Source: Massilibacteroides vaginae
GTDB taxonomy: Bacteria > Bacteroidota > Bacteroidia > Bacteroidales > Tannerellaceae
Length of the DNA stretch: 64,000 bases
Direction: 5' to 3'
Assembly: GCF_900178525.1 (NCBI RefSeq)
Contig: NZ_FXDJ01000008.1
Location: forward strand, 129,001 to 193,000
Shown: piece after piece, positions 9,152 to 17,890 of the stretch
Layout of the letters: each line of letters begins with the position of its first letter
Numbering within the stretch: position 1 is the stretch's first letter
Notes under the pieces: generated by a model
What the model was told of the DNA's origin: nothing
The model's input: the letters and a program-made list of their open reading frames with translations, nothing else
Databases searched by the model: none
Position numbers and translations under genes: made by a program

Positions 9152-10414
9152 ATGAAAGCATTAATGTTCGGGTGGGAATTTCCACCTCATATCTTAGGAG
9201 GATTAGGTACGGCCAGCTTCGGTTTAACCAGAGGGATGGCTATGCAACCGGATATGGATATAACGTTTTGTATACCTAAACCCTGGGGTGATGAAGATCA
9301 GAGTTTTCTGAAGATTGTTGGCGTTGGCAATGTTCCTGTTGTTTGGCGTGATGTGGATATGGGTTATGTTAGTGAACGTTTAGGAAAGTATATGGATCCT
9401 CAGTTGTATTATGATTATCGGGATCACATCTACGCCGACTTTTCATATAGGCATGTAAATGATTTAGGTTGCATCGAATTTTCCGGACGTTATCCGGATA
9501 ACCTTTTGGAGGAAATCAATAATTATTCTATTGTGGTGGGGGTTATTGCCCGTGCCGAACAATATGATGTTATTCATGCGCACGACTGGCTTACTTATCC
9601 GGCCGGGATACATGCGAAAAGTATTTCCGGAAAACCATTAGTAATCCATGTACATGCAACCGACTACGATCGAAGTAGAGGGAATGTAAATCCGGATGTG
9701 TATGCCATTGAAAAAAATGGTATGGATAACGCGGATCATATTATTACAGTTAGTAACCTGACCCGAATGACGGTTATCGAGAAATACCATCAGGATCCGG
9801 CAAAGGTAACGACTGTTCATAATGCGGTTGAACCATTGAGTCCGGAGATTCTTGCTATACAAGATAAGAAAGGGGTGAAAGATAAGGTAATTACTTTCCT
9901 TGGCCGTATAACCATGCAGAAAGGGCCGGAGTATTTTGTGGAAGCCGCTGCTAAAGTTTTAGCAAAAGCACCTAATGCTCGTTTTGTAATGGCCGGTAGT
10001 GGTGATATGATGGATAAAATGATACGGCTTGCCGCTTCACGAAATATCTCAGATCGCTTCCATTTTACCGGATTTATGAAAGGAAAACAGGTTTATGAAG
10101 TGCTCAAGGCAAGTGATGTTTATGTGATGCCTTCGGTTTCCGAGCCTTTTGGAATCTCTCCGTTAGAAGCGATGCAATGTGGGGTGCCTTCGATAATTTC
10201 AAAACAATCCGGTTGCGCGGAAATCTTGGATTATGCCGTGAAGGTTGATTACTGGGACATCGAAGCTATGGCTGATGCGATGTATTCTATTATCACTTAT
10301 CCGGCGATGCATGAATTCCTGAAAGAGGAAGGAAAGAAGGAAGTGGATAATATTAAGTGGGAGTATGCAGGACAGAAGGTTCGTCGCATATACGAACAGG
10401 TAATGAATAAATAA
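9152..10414 (+). CDS. GT4-type glycosyltransferase, probable glycogen synthase
   Basis: A 420-residue GT-B fold enzyme. The N-terminal MKALMFGWEFPPHILGGLGTA block carries the glycine-rich donor loop of starch/glycogen synthases (GT5-like start), DVIHAHDWLTYPAG is the acceptor-side motif, and the C-terminal half holds ITFLGRITMQKGPEYFVEAA and the E-x7-E motif in SEPFGISPLEAMQCGVPSI that binds the sugar nucleotide. It adds alpha-1,4-glucosyl units, presumably from a nucleotide-glucose donor, in the cytoplasm. It lies 12 bases after the debranching enzyme and 19 bases before the GH57 gene, so all three are likely one transcript. A role in another alpha-glucan is possible but less likely given the neighbours. 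Confidence 0.87.
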   Translation: MKALMFGWEFPPHILGGLGTASFGLTRGMAMQPDMDITFCIPKPWGDEDQSFLKIVGVGNVPVVWRDVDMGYVSERLGKYMDPQLYYDYRDHIYADFSYRHVNDLGCIEFSGRYPDNLLEEINNYSIVVGVIARAEQYDVIHAHDWLTYPAGIHAKSISGKPLVIHVHATDYDRSRGNVNPDVYAIEKNGMDNADHIITVSNLTRMTVIEKYHQDPAKVTTVHNAVEPLSPEILAIQDKKGVKDKVITFLGRITMQKGPEYFVEAAAKVLAKAPNARFVMAGSGDMMDKMIRLAASRNISDRFHFTGFMKGKQVYEVLKASDVYVMPSVSEPFGISPLEAMQCGVPSIISKQSGCAEILDYAVKVDYWDIEAMADAMYSIITYPAMHEFLKEEGKKEVDNIKWEYAGQKVRRIYEQVMNK

Positions 10415-10433
10415 AAGAAAAAATATTATAAGT

Positions 10434-11735
10434 ATGAAAACAATTTGTTTTTATTTTCAAATACATCAACCCTTTCGGCTCAAAAGATACCGCTTTTTTG
10501 ATATAGGGAACGATCATTACTACTACGATGATTTTCAGAATGAAGAAATCATACGCCGTATAGCGGAAAAAACCTATTTGCCTGGCAATAGAGCTATCTT
10601 AGACATGATCAAGACAAGCGGAGGTAAGTTTAAAGTGGCTTTTTCAATATCCGGAACGGCGTTAGAGCAAATGGAAATTTATACTCCCGAGGTGATCGAC
10701 AGCTTTAAAGAATTAGCTCAAACCGGAAATGTAGAGTTTCTGGCTGAAACCTACGCGCATTCTTTAGCTTCTTTGGGAGATGAAGAGGAATTTAAACAAC
10801 AAGTAAAAAGACATCAGAATAAAATCTATACATTATTTGGTGTAAAACCGAAAGTGTTTAGAAACACGGAGTTGATTTACTCGGATGATATTTCTGAATT
10901 AGTCTATCAGATGGGCTTCAGAGGTATGCTTACTGAAGGTGCGAAGCATGTTTTAGGATGGAAAAGTCCGAACTATATGTATTCCTCAATCATGCAGCCA
11001 CAGCTGAAAATGTTATTAAAGAACGATCGCTTTAGTGAAGATTTATCTATGAGATTCAGCAATTATAGTTGGAATGAGTATCCTTTAACAGCAGATAAAT
11101 ATATCTCTTGGATCGCTTCAACACCCGAATCTGAACAAATAATAAGTTTGTTTATGAATTACGAAGTCTTGGGAACACTAAATGCTGCCGAAACAGGAAT
11201 ATTTGACTTCTTTAAAGCCTTGCCTCGATTTGCCGCTGAAAAGGGAATAAGCTTCTCTATGCCTTCAGAAGTGTTCTCATTACTAAAACCCGTTGATTCT
11301 ATATCTGTTCCTTATCCAATGTCTTGGGTTGACGAGGAAAAGGATTGCAGTTCATGGTTAGGTAATGTGTTGCAACAGGAAGCGTTTCGCAAGATAAATG
11401 AAATTGGCGAACGAGTAAGATTAAGCGATAACAGGAGAATACTGCAAGATTGGACCTATCTGCAAAGTAGTGACCATTTCTATTATATGAATACAAAACG
11501 GGGACATGTCGGTTTCAGTCCTTATGAAAATGCTTATGATGCATTCAATAATTATATGAATGTATTGTCTGATTTTATAGTTCGTGTAACCGCTCTTTTC
11601 CCAACCTCAATAGAAAATGAAGAATTAAATTCCTTGCTTACTACTATCCGAAATCAAGGTATTGAAATCGAACAGTTAAGAAAGGAATTAACAAACACAA
11701 AGAAAAAGTTAGAGAAAAAATTAACAACCGAATGA
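10434..11735 (+). CDS. GH57 family alpha-amylase-like glycoside hydrolase
   Basis: A 433-residue cytoplasmic protein. The start MKTICFYFQIHQPFRL holds the GH57 first conserved region (HQP). KVFRNTELIYSDD carries the catalytic nucleophile of the family at Glu146. The (beta/alpha)7 barrel is followed by a C-terminal lysine/glutamate-rich helix (about residues 395-433) that looks like a coiled coil. Family role: alpha-1,4-glucan hydrolysis or transfer. Clustering with the debranching enzyme and GT4 synthase points to intracellular glycogen turnover rather than secreted starch digestion; there is no signal peptide. Confidence 0.88.
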   Translation: MKTICFYFQIHQPFRLKRYRFFDIGNDHYYYDDFQNEEIIRRIAEKTYLPGNRAILDMIKTSGGKFKVAFSISGTALEQMEIYTPEVIDSFKELAQTGNVEFLAETYAHSLASLGDEEEFKQQVKRHQNKIYTLFGVKPKVFRNTELIYSDDISELVYQMGFRGMLTEGAKHVLGWKSPNYMYSSIMQPQLKMLLKNDRFSEDLSMRFSNYSWNEYPLTADKYISWIASTPESEQIISLFMNYEVLGTLNAAETGIFDFFKALPRFAAEKGISFSMPSEVFSLLKPVDSISVPYPMSWVDEEKDCSSWLGNVLQQEAFRKINEIGERVRLSDNRRILQDWTYLQSSDHFYYMNTKRGHVGFSPYENAYDAFNNYMNVLSDFIVRVTALFPTSIENEELNSLLTTIRNQGIEIEQLRKELTNTKKKLEKKLTTE

Positions 11736-11756
11736 CTCAGAAAACAAAAAGAAAAG

Positions 11757-11784
11757 AAAGGGCGGGCTTAGGTCTGCCCTTTTC
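11757..11784 (+). terminator. Rho-independent terminator of the glycogen cluster
   Basis: AAAGGGC (11757-11763) pairs with GCCCTTT (11776-11782) around a 12-base loop that can form extra G-T/G-C pairs, and the stem ends in a T-rich stretch. It lies 21 bases after the GH57 stop codon. Confidence 0.75.
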
Positions 11785-11849
11785 TATATGAAATGATCGA
11801 AAAGTTAATTAATGTAAGGATAAATGATATAGATATTTGGGGAATCTTG

Positions 11850-11857
11850 TATTTTTG
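11850..11857 (+). promoter_or_regulatory. Putative -7 element of the M48 protease gene
   Basis: TATTTTTG is an exact TAnnTTTG match 27 bases before the start codon and just after the preceding terminator. No TTG at the expected -33 spacing was found. Confidence 0.45.
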
Positions 11858-11884
11858 TGTAATCAATTAAGTGTATGAATAGTT

Positions 11885-12679
11885 ATGAATAAAGAATTAT
11901 TAATTTGGATTGTTGCTCTTGTAATGTTAAGCAGTTGTGGTAGTGTTCCTCTAACAGGCAGAAAGCAGATTTTGTTGGTTTCTGATCAGGAGGTGTTAAC
12001 GTCAAGTTTGACACAGTATAATGACTATATAAAAACGGCGAAACTATCGGGCAACAAAAAGAAAACTGAACAAGTTGTCAGGGTTGGTAAGAAAATAGCT
12101 TCAGCCACTGAAGCTTATCTGAAGGCAAATGGTATGGAGGCAGAAGCAAAGAACTTTGCCTGGGAGTTTAATCTTGTGAATGAAAATCAAGTGAATGCCT
12201 TTTGTATGCCCGGAGGTAAAATTGTCGTATATGAAGGTCTTTTAAATTTGGTGGATTCTGACGATGAACTTGCGGTAGTAGTAGGTCATGAGGTGGCACA
12301 TGCTGTAGCCAAACATTCGAATGAAAGAATGAGCCAACAGTTGCTCACCCAATATGGTGCTGCGGTATTAGATCAGGCTGTTAGTGGTAGCTCAGCCGCT
12401 GTGCAAACAGTAGCCGGCACAGTTTATGGCTTAGGTGCCCAATTCGGTGTAATGCTTCCGTACTCACGTAAACATGAATATGAAGCCGACCACATGGGTT
12501 TGATCTTTATGGCTATTGCCGGATATAATCCGGATAAAGCAGTTTCATTCTGGACAAAGATGTCTGCTGCATCTGATGCCAAAGTTCCGGAAATAATGAG
12601 TACTCACCCAGGAGATGCTAATCGTATTTCTGAAATACAGAAATTCCTACCGGAAGCAAAGAAATACATGAAGAAATAA
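11885..12679 (+). CDS. M48 family zinc metalloprotease, lipoprotein
   Basis: A 264-residue protein with a lipoprotein signal (MNKELLIWIVALVMLSSC, Cys18). The zinc motif HEVAH is at residues 135-139 and the third ligand lies in EYEADHMG (Glu200). This matches periplasmic M48 peptidases of the LoiP/YcaL type, which degrade misfolded outer-membrane assembly substrates. The start is fixed because an ATG ten bases upstream runs into a stop after five codons. Single-gene unit: terminators lie on both sides and a -7 element precedes it. Substrate unknown. Confidence 0.92.
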   Translation: MNKELLIWIVALVMLSSCGSVPLTGRKQILLVSDQEVLTSSLTQYNDYIKTAKLSGNKKKTEQVVRVGKKIASATEAYLKANGMEAEAKNFAWEFNLVNENQVNAFCMPGGKIVVYEGLLNLVDSDDELAVVVGHEVAHAVAKHSNERMSQQLLTQYGAAVLDQAVSGSSAAVQTVAGTVYGLGAQFGVMLPYSRKHEYEADHMGLIFMAIAGYNPDKAVSFWTKMSAASDAKVPEIMSTHPGDANRISEIQKFLPEAKKYMKK

Positions 12680-12692
12680 AAAAAAGGACAAT

Positions 12693-12726
12693 AAAAAAGG
12701 CGAGCTCTTAAGAGTTCGTCTTTTTT
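12693..12726. terminator. Bidirectional terminator overlapping the end of the convergent HAD gene
   Basis: A 17-base stem: the left arm (12693-12709) is AAAAAAGGCGAGCTCTT and the right arm (12710-12726) is its complement apart from two positions that form G-T pairs on the plus strand and C-A mismatches on the minus strand. It therefore folds best in the plus-strand RNA of the M48 gene. The right arm encodes the last codons of the HAD phosphatase read from the other strand. Confidence 0.75.
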
Positions 12727-13448
12727 ATTGTGTTTAGCAATCGGGGTAAATCTAATGCCAAACTTTGCATATCGGGATAGAGTAGGTGTGCTCCGGCTTC
12801 CAATAAAACAGAATCGGGCAACGGTCCGGTATTTACTGCAACCGTGAATATTCCTGCCGCAACTGCCGACTCTACACCCATAGGGGCATTTTCCACAACG
12901 ATTGCTTCGTTTGCTGCTACACCGGCTTTATCTAATCCCATTAAGTAGGGTTCAGGGTGGGGTTTGCCAATTTTTACATCATACGCTGTGACCATTAATT
13001 CACGATTGAAACATTCCGGAAAAGCGTCGTCTAATCGGTCAAATAAACTATGTTGTCCGGAACCTGTAACTACCAGGCATTGCAGCTCGTTGTGAATAAC
13101 TTCCTGTACAACATCCTGAGCTCCGGCAATAACACTGCCATCATTGTAACTGTTGAATAAAGCCGCTTTCTCTTTATACATCGTCTGTTTTTCCTCTTCC
13201 GTTGCTACGCGATCGAATGTGCGGAGGTATAACTCGTTTACCGTACTTTCGCCGGTTCTTCCTTCAAAAAGGTAGAAGTCTTCCGGAGTAGAGATCAGAT
13301 GATGTTTCTCTGACGTTTCCTGCCACGCTCTCGCATGGTATTTCATGGAATCAAACAAAACTCCATCCATGTCGAACAAGACGGCTTTGGGTGATAGTTT
13401 TGTTTGATTCTGTTGTTTGAGGTAATTGTTGATTGCTTTTTCGATCAT
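12708..13448 (-). CDS. HAD-superfamily phosphatase, beta-phosphoglucomutase-like
   Basis: A 246-residue HAD hydrolase from the chosen start. KAVLFDMDGVLFDS is motif I with the nucleophile and acid Asp pair, VVTGSG is motif II, K in VKIGKPHPEPY is motif III, and VVENAPMGVESAVAAG is motif IV; the helical cap lies between motifs I and II. The family includes beta-phosphoglucomutases and sugar-phosphate phosphatases; the substrate cannot be named. A longer reading frame starts at 13505 inside carB, but the ATG at 13448 gives a protein that begins 16 bases after the carB stop and is preferred. It is likely the last gene of the amidophosphoribosyltransferase-carA-carB transcript. Confidence 0.88.
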   Translation of the reverse strand: MIEKAINNYLKQQNQTKLSPKAVLFDMDGVLFDSMKYHARAWQETSEKHHLISTPEDFYLFEGRTGESTVNELYLRTFDRVATEEEKQTMYKEKAALFNSYNDGSVIAGAQDVVQEVIHNELQCLVVTGSGQHSLFDRLDDAFPECFNRELMVTAYDVKIGKPHPEPYLMGLDKAGVAANEAIVVENAPMGVESAVAAGIFTVAVNTGPLPDSVLLEAGAHLLYPDMQSLALDLPRLLNTIKKTNS

Positions 13449-13464
13449 TTCTATGATTTTACTG

Positions 13465-16400
13465 TTATGCACCGTACTCTTGCCAGCTTTTGATTTGTAT
13501 ATCATCTACTGTCAATGTGCAAAAGGCTTGAATAAAAGCGTCTGCCAGACGAGCATTTGTTATTAACGGAATGTTAAGATCAACTGCTGCACGGCGTATT
13601 TTGTAACCGTTGTCCAACTCACCCGCACTCAAATCGCGGGGTATATTTACAACCATGTCGATTTTTCGTTCTCGCATGTAGGTTAACGCCTGAGGCTCAC
13701 CTGATTCACTTGGCCAGTTAACACGGATACTGTTTATTCCGTTTTCGGTCAGGAAGCGGTGTGTTCCTCCGGTAGCATAAAGCAGATAGCCTTTTTCTTG
13801 GAGTAGTTTTGCTGCATCAAGCATGTCTGCTTTTTGCTTTGGTGTACCGGTAGAAAGCAGAATCCCTTTGCTTGGAACACGTAGTCCAACTGATAACATG
13901 CTTTTAAGAACCGCTTCGTTGGTATCGTCTGCCAGACAGCCTACTTCTCCGGTAGATGCCATATCTACGCCCAATACCGGATCTGCCTTCTGTAGTCGGT
14001 TAAAGGAGAATTGAGAAGCTTTAATTCCGACATAATCCAAATCGAATTCGTTTTTCCAAACCTTTTGTACCGGTAGTCCCAGCATTACACGAGTAGCCTG
14101 TTCGATAAAGTTAATTTTCAGAACCTTACTAACAAAAGGAAAGCTTCTTGAAGCACGGAGATTACACTCAATCACCTTTATTTCGTTTCCTTTAGCCAGG
14201 TATTGAATATTGAACGGACCGGAAATATTTAATTCTTTAGCAATCTTTTTACTGATGCGTTTGATTCGTCTCATAGTCTCCACATAGAGTTTCTGAGCCG
14301 GGAACTGTATTGTTGCGTCGCCACTATGTACACCTGCAAATTCGATATGTTCGCTGATAGCATAGAGAATGATTTCGCCATGATCTGCTACTGCATCCAT
14401 TTCCACTTCTTTCGCGTGTTCGATAAATTGGCTTACAACAACCGGGTGTTTCTTGCTTACGTTTGCCGCCAGTTGCAGGAATCTCTCCAGCTCTTCATTG
14501 TTTGAGCAGACGTTCATGGCAGCACCACTCAGTACATAACTTGGCCTCACAAGCACAGGAAAGCCTACTTCGGCCACAAACGTGTGAATGTCATCCAAAC
14601 TGCTTAATTCTTTCCATCTGGGTTGGTCAACACCAATACGATCGAGCATCGCGGAGAATTTATGCCGGTCTTCAGCATTATCGATACTCTTCGCTGTAGT
14701 TCCAAGGATATTTACGTGTTGTTCGTCCAATCGTATGGCTAAGTTATTGGGTATCTGCCCTCCGGTAGATACGATAACCCCATGTGGATTCTCTAATTCT
14801 AATATATCCATAACCCGCTCAAAAGTCAGTTCGTCGAAGTAGAGGCGATCACACATATCGTAATCAGTCGAAACTGTTTCCGGGTTATAATTGATCATGA
14901 CCGAACGCCAACCTTCTTTTCTGATTGTCTCTAAAGCCTGTACACCGCACCAGTCAAACTCAACCGAACTACCTATGCGATAAGCTCCCGAGCCCAATAC
15001 AACTATCGAGCGTTTGTCTCCCACGTATTTTACATCATTTTCTGTTCCTCCGTATGTTAGGTAGAGATAATTGGTTTGTGCCGGATATTCAGCCGCCAAT
15101 GTATCTATCTGTTTAACCACAGGTAGGATGCCACGCCTTTTGCGATCCTGACGTACTTGCAGAATGCCTAATTCAGGATCTTCCATACTGTCTTTCAGTA
15201 CGGCTTTTGCTATCTGATAATCTGAAAAACCTTGTTTCTTTGCCCAACGGAATAGATCGTCAGGTATGTCCGCAGGTTTTGAATGAGTTTCCAACTCGTA
15301 TGACGTTTGCATGACTCCGTATAGTTTCTGAAGGAACCACTTGTCTATTTTAGTCAGATCATGTATCTGATCAATTGTATATCCCGCGCGGAAAGCTTTA
15401 CTGATAACGAATACGCGTGTATCAGTAGGCTCCCTTAACGCCTTGTCGATATGATCAATTTTTATGTCTTTGTTTTGTGTAAAGCCATGCATGCCTTGTC
15501 CAATCATCCGTAGGCCTTTCTGGATAGCCTCTTCGAAAGTACGCCCGATAGCCATAACTTCGCCCACCGATTTCATGCTCGATCCTAACTCACGGGCTAC
15601 ACCGTGAAACTTGCCCAAGTCCCAGCGTGGTATTTTACAAACCACATAATCTAAAGCCGGTTCAAAAAATGCACTGGTTGTTTTAGTAACCGAATTCTTC
15701 AGGTCAAATAAACCATAACCTAATCCCAGTTTCGCAGCCACAAAAGCAAGCGGATAACCTGTAGCTTTAGACGCTAAAGCCGAAGAGCGGCTCAGGCGGG
15801 CATTTACTTCAATCACACGATAGTCTTCACTTTCCGGATCGAAAGCATATTGAACATTACATTCACCTACAATTCCAATATGGCGAATGATGCGGATTGC
15901 CAATTCACGGAGTTTATGGTATTCCGCGTTTGTAAGTGTTTGCGAAGGAGCAATAACGATACTTTCTCCCGTATGAATGCCTAACGGGTCGAAGTTCTCC
16001 ATGTTACAAACCGTAATACAGTTGTCGAACCGGTCACGAACTACCTCGTATTCTACTTCTTTCCACCCTTTCAAACTCTTTTCCACCAATACCTGAGGAG
16101 AAAAGGAAAAGGCTTTTTCGGCTAATACATTCAGTTCTTCTTCATTGTCACAAAATCCGGAACCAAGTCCTCCAAGTGCATAAGCCGCACGGATAATTAC
16201 CGGATAGCCTAATTCTTTAGCGGCACGTCGCGCATCAATTATATTACCTACGGCTTCACTTTTAATCGTTTTAACATTGATCTCATCCAACTTCCTGACG
16301 AAGAGTTCACGGTCTTCCGTGTCCATGATGGCCTGTACGGGAGTTCCTAATACGCGTACATTATATTTTTCTAATATTCCGCTTTCAAAAAGAGCAACTC

Positions 16401-16689
16401 CACAGTTAAGTGCTGTTTGCCCTCCAAAAGCTAATAAAATTCCTTCGGGACGTTCTTTCGCAATAACTTTTTCCACAAAAAAAGGAGTGACGGGCAGAAA
16501 ATAAACTGTATCCGCGACTCCTTCAGATGTCTGTACCGTTGCAATATTCGGATTAATGAGGACTGTTTTAATACCTTCTTCCTTGATTGCTTTAAGTGCT
16601 TGGGATCCGGAGTAGTCAAATTCACCGGCTTCTCCGATCTTTAACGCGCCTGAACCGAGTATCAGGACTTTCTTTATATCTTCTTTCAT
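13465..16689 (-). CDS. carB: Carbamoyl-phosphate synthase large subunit
   Basis: At 1074 residues it has the standard length of bacterial CarB. Two homologous ATP-grasp halves are visible: the first opens with KKVLILGSGALKIGEAGEFD and the second with RSIVVLGSGAYRIGSSVEFD. Each half carries its ATP-grasp core, for example IEVNARLSRSSALASKATGYPLA and IECNLRASRSFPFVSKV. The C-terminal MGS-like allosteric domain (GYLLYATGGTHRFLTENGI) is intact. It makes carbamoyl phosphate from bicarbonate, ammonia channelled from CarA, and two ATP, feeding pyrimidine and arginine synthesis. carA lies upstream on the same strand, separated by 105 bases. Confidence 0.98.
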   Translation of the reverse strand: MKEDIKKVLILGSGALKIGEAGEFDYSGSQALKAIKEEGIKTVLINPNIATVQTSEGVADTVYFLPVTPFFVEKVIAKERPEGILLAFGGQTALNCGVALFESGILEKYNVRVLGTPVQAIMDTEDRELFVRKLDEINVKTIKSEAVGNIIDARRAAKELGYPVIIRAAYALGGLGSGFCDNEEELNVLAEKAFSFSPQVLVEKSLKGWKEVEYEVVRDRFDNCITVCNMENFDPLGIHTGESIVIAPSQTLTNAEYHKLRELAIRIIRHIGIVGECNVQYAFDPESEDYRVIEVNARLSRSSALASKATGYPLAFVAAKLGLGYGLFDLKNSVTKTTSAFFEPALDYVVCKIPRWDLGKFHGVARELGSSMKSVGEVMAIGRTFEEAIQKGLRMIGQGMHGFTQNKDIKIDHIDKALREPTDTRVFVISKAFRAGYTIDQIHDLTKIDKWFLQKLYGVMQTSYELETHSKPADIPDDLFRWAKKQGFSDYQIAKAVLKDSMEDPELGILQVRQDRKRRGILPVVKQIDTLAAEYPAQTNYLYLTYGGTENDVKYVGDKRSIVVLGSGAYRIGSSVEFDWCGVQALETIRKEGWRSVMINYNPETVSTDYDMCDRLYFDELTFERVMDILELENPHGVIVSTGGQIPNNLAIRLDEQHVNILGTTAKSIDNAEDRHKFSAMLDRIGVDQPRWKELSSLDDIHTFVAEVGFPVLVRPSYVLSGAAMNVCSNNEELERFLQLAANVSKKHPVVVSQFIEHAKEVEMDAVADHGEIILYAISEHIEFAGVHSGDATIQFPAQKLYVETMRRIKRISKKIAKELNISGPFNIQYLAKGNEIKVIECNLRASRSFPFVSKVLKINFIEQATRVMLGLPVQKVWKNEFDLDYVGIKASQFSFNRLQKADPVLGVDMASTGEVGCLADDTNEAVLKSMLSVGLRVPSKGILLSTGTPKQKADMLDAAKLLQEKGYLLYATGGTHRFLTENGINSIRVNWPSESGEPQALTYMRERKIDMVVNIPRDLSAGELDNGYKIRRAAVDLNIPLITNARLADAFIQAFCTLTVDDIQIKSWQEYGA

Positions 16690-16794
16690 ACGATTATCGT
16701 TTATTTTTTACATTAAGGTCGTATGGAACTCACTTAATAATTCACTTGGGTGTAAACGAGCGTTTCACATGTTCGTTTCATGCTTACTCTTTTC

Positions 16795-17871
16795 TTATAA
16801 CATCTCTACAAATTTGTCAAACATAAATTCCGTATCCGTCGGACCGCTACAGGCTTCAGGATGGAATTGAGCAGAGAAGAACGGTTTGCTTTTGTGCTTA
16901 ATACCTTCATTCGTACCGTCATTCATATTAACAAAAAGCGGCTCCCAATCGATTCCTAAAGATTCGTTGTCAACCGCGTAACCATGGTTCTGAGAAGTGA
17001 TGAAACATTGATTGGTTCCAACCAGCCGGACAGGTTGGTTATGACTTCGATGCCCGTATTTAAGTTTGTATATTTTTGCTCCACCTGCTTTTGCCAGTAA
17101 TTGATTACCCATGCAAATTCCACAGATAGGCTTGTTTCCCTCTAATGCTTTGCGGATATGCTGAACAGCCGCGTCACAAGTATCAGGGTCGCCGGGACCA
17201 TTAGACAGGAATAATCCGTCAAATTCTAACTGATTAAAATCATAATCCCAGGGTACACGTATCAGCGTAATATTTCTTTTCAATAAACTGCGGATGATGT
17301 TATGCTTTACACCACAATCCAATAATACAACTCGCTTACTTCCTTCCGGACCGGGGTAAGTGATTACCTCTTTGCAAGAAACACGGGCAACTTGATTTAT
17401 CAGGTTCGGGTCAATAAATTCCACATCCTGATTGTCAATTACAATCTTACCTTTCATACTTCCTTTTTCGCGAAGTAATTTTGTAAGTGCTCTTGTGTCG
17501 ATGCCATAAATGCCGGGAACCTGTTCGCTTTTCAGCCAGTCGCCCAAACTCTCTTCAGCATTCCAATGACTGTATTCACGACTATAATCGCTGATAATAA
17601 TTGCTTCAGCATGAATGCGCTCGCTTTCCATGAAAGTGGCTACTCCGTTTTTACTAAATGTTCGCGAAGGTACTCCGTAATTGCCGACCAAAGGAAAGGT
17701 AAGCGTCATTAACTGACCGGCGTATGAAGGGTCTGTGAGGCTTTCCGGATAACCCATCATTGCTGTGTTAAATACTACTTCGCCGGCAACAGACTTTTCG
17801 TATCCGAAGGAAAAGCCTTGAAAGACGCTGCCGTCGTCCAGAATCAAAATTGCTGTTTTGTCTTTCTGCAT
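16795..17871 (-). CDS. carA: Carbamoyl-phosphate synthase small subunit (glutaminase)
   Basis: A 358-residue subunit. The N-terminal CPSase small-chain domain (AILILDDGSVFQGFSFGYEKSVAGEVVFNT) is followed by a class I glutamine amidotransferase domain with the catalytic Cys in PICGICMGNQLLA and the His-Glu pair in FHPEACSGP. It hydrolyses glutamine and passes ammonia to CarB. It starts 19 bases after the stop of the amidophosphoribosyltransferase paralogue, so both are very likely co-transcribed with carB. Confidence 0.98.
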   Translation of the reverse strand: MQKDKTAILILDDGSVFQGFSFGYEKSVAGEVVFNTAMMGYPESLTDPSYAGQLMTLTFPLVGNYGVPSRTFSKNGVATFMESERIHAEAIIISDYSREYSHWNAEESLGDWLKSEQVPGIYGIDTRALTKLLREKGSMKGKIVIDNQDVEFIDPNLINQVARVSCKEVITYPGPEGSKRVVLLDCGVKHNIIRSLLKRNITLIRVPWDYDFNQLEFDGLFLSNGPGDPDTCDAAVQHIRKALEGNKPICGICMGNQLLAKAGGAKIYKLKYGHRSHNQPVRLVGTNQCFITSQNHGYAVDNESLGIDWEPLFVNMNDGTNEGIKHKSKPFFSAQFHPEACSGPTDTEFMFDKFVEML

Positions 17872-17890
17872 ATAAAAGTTCTATGTTGTA

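Noticed and set aside
13449-13505. N-terminal extension of the HAD phosphatase overlapping the end of carB.
   Set aside because: The added residues are not HAD-like and a good ATG lies 16 bases after the carB stop.
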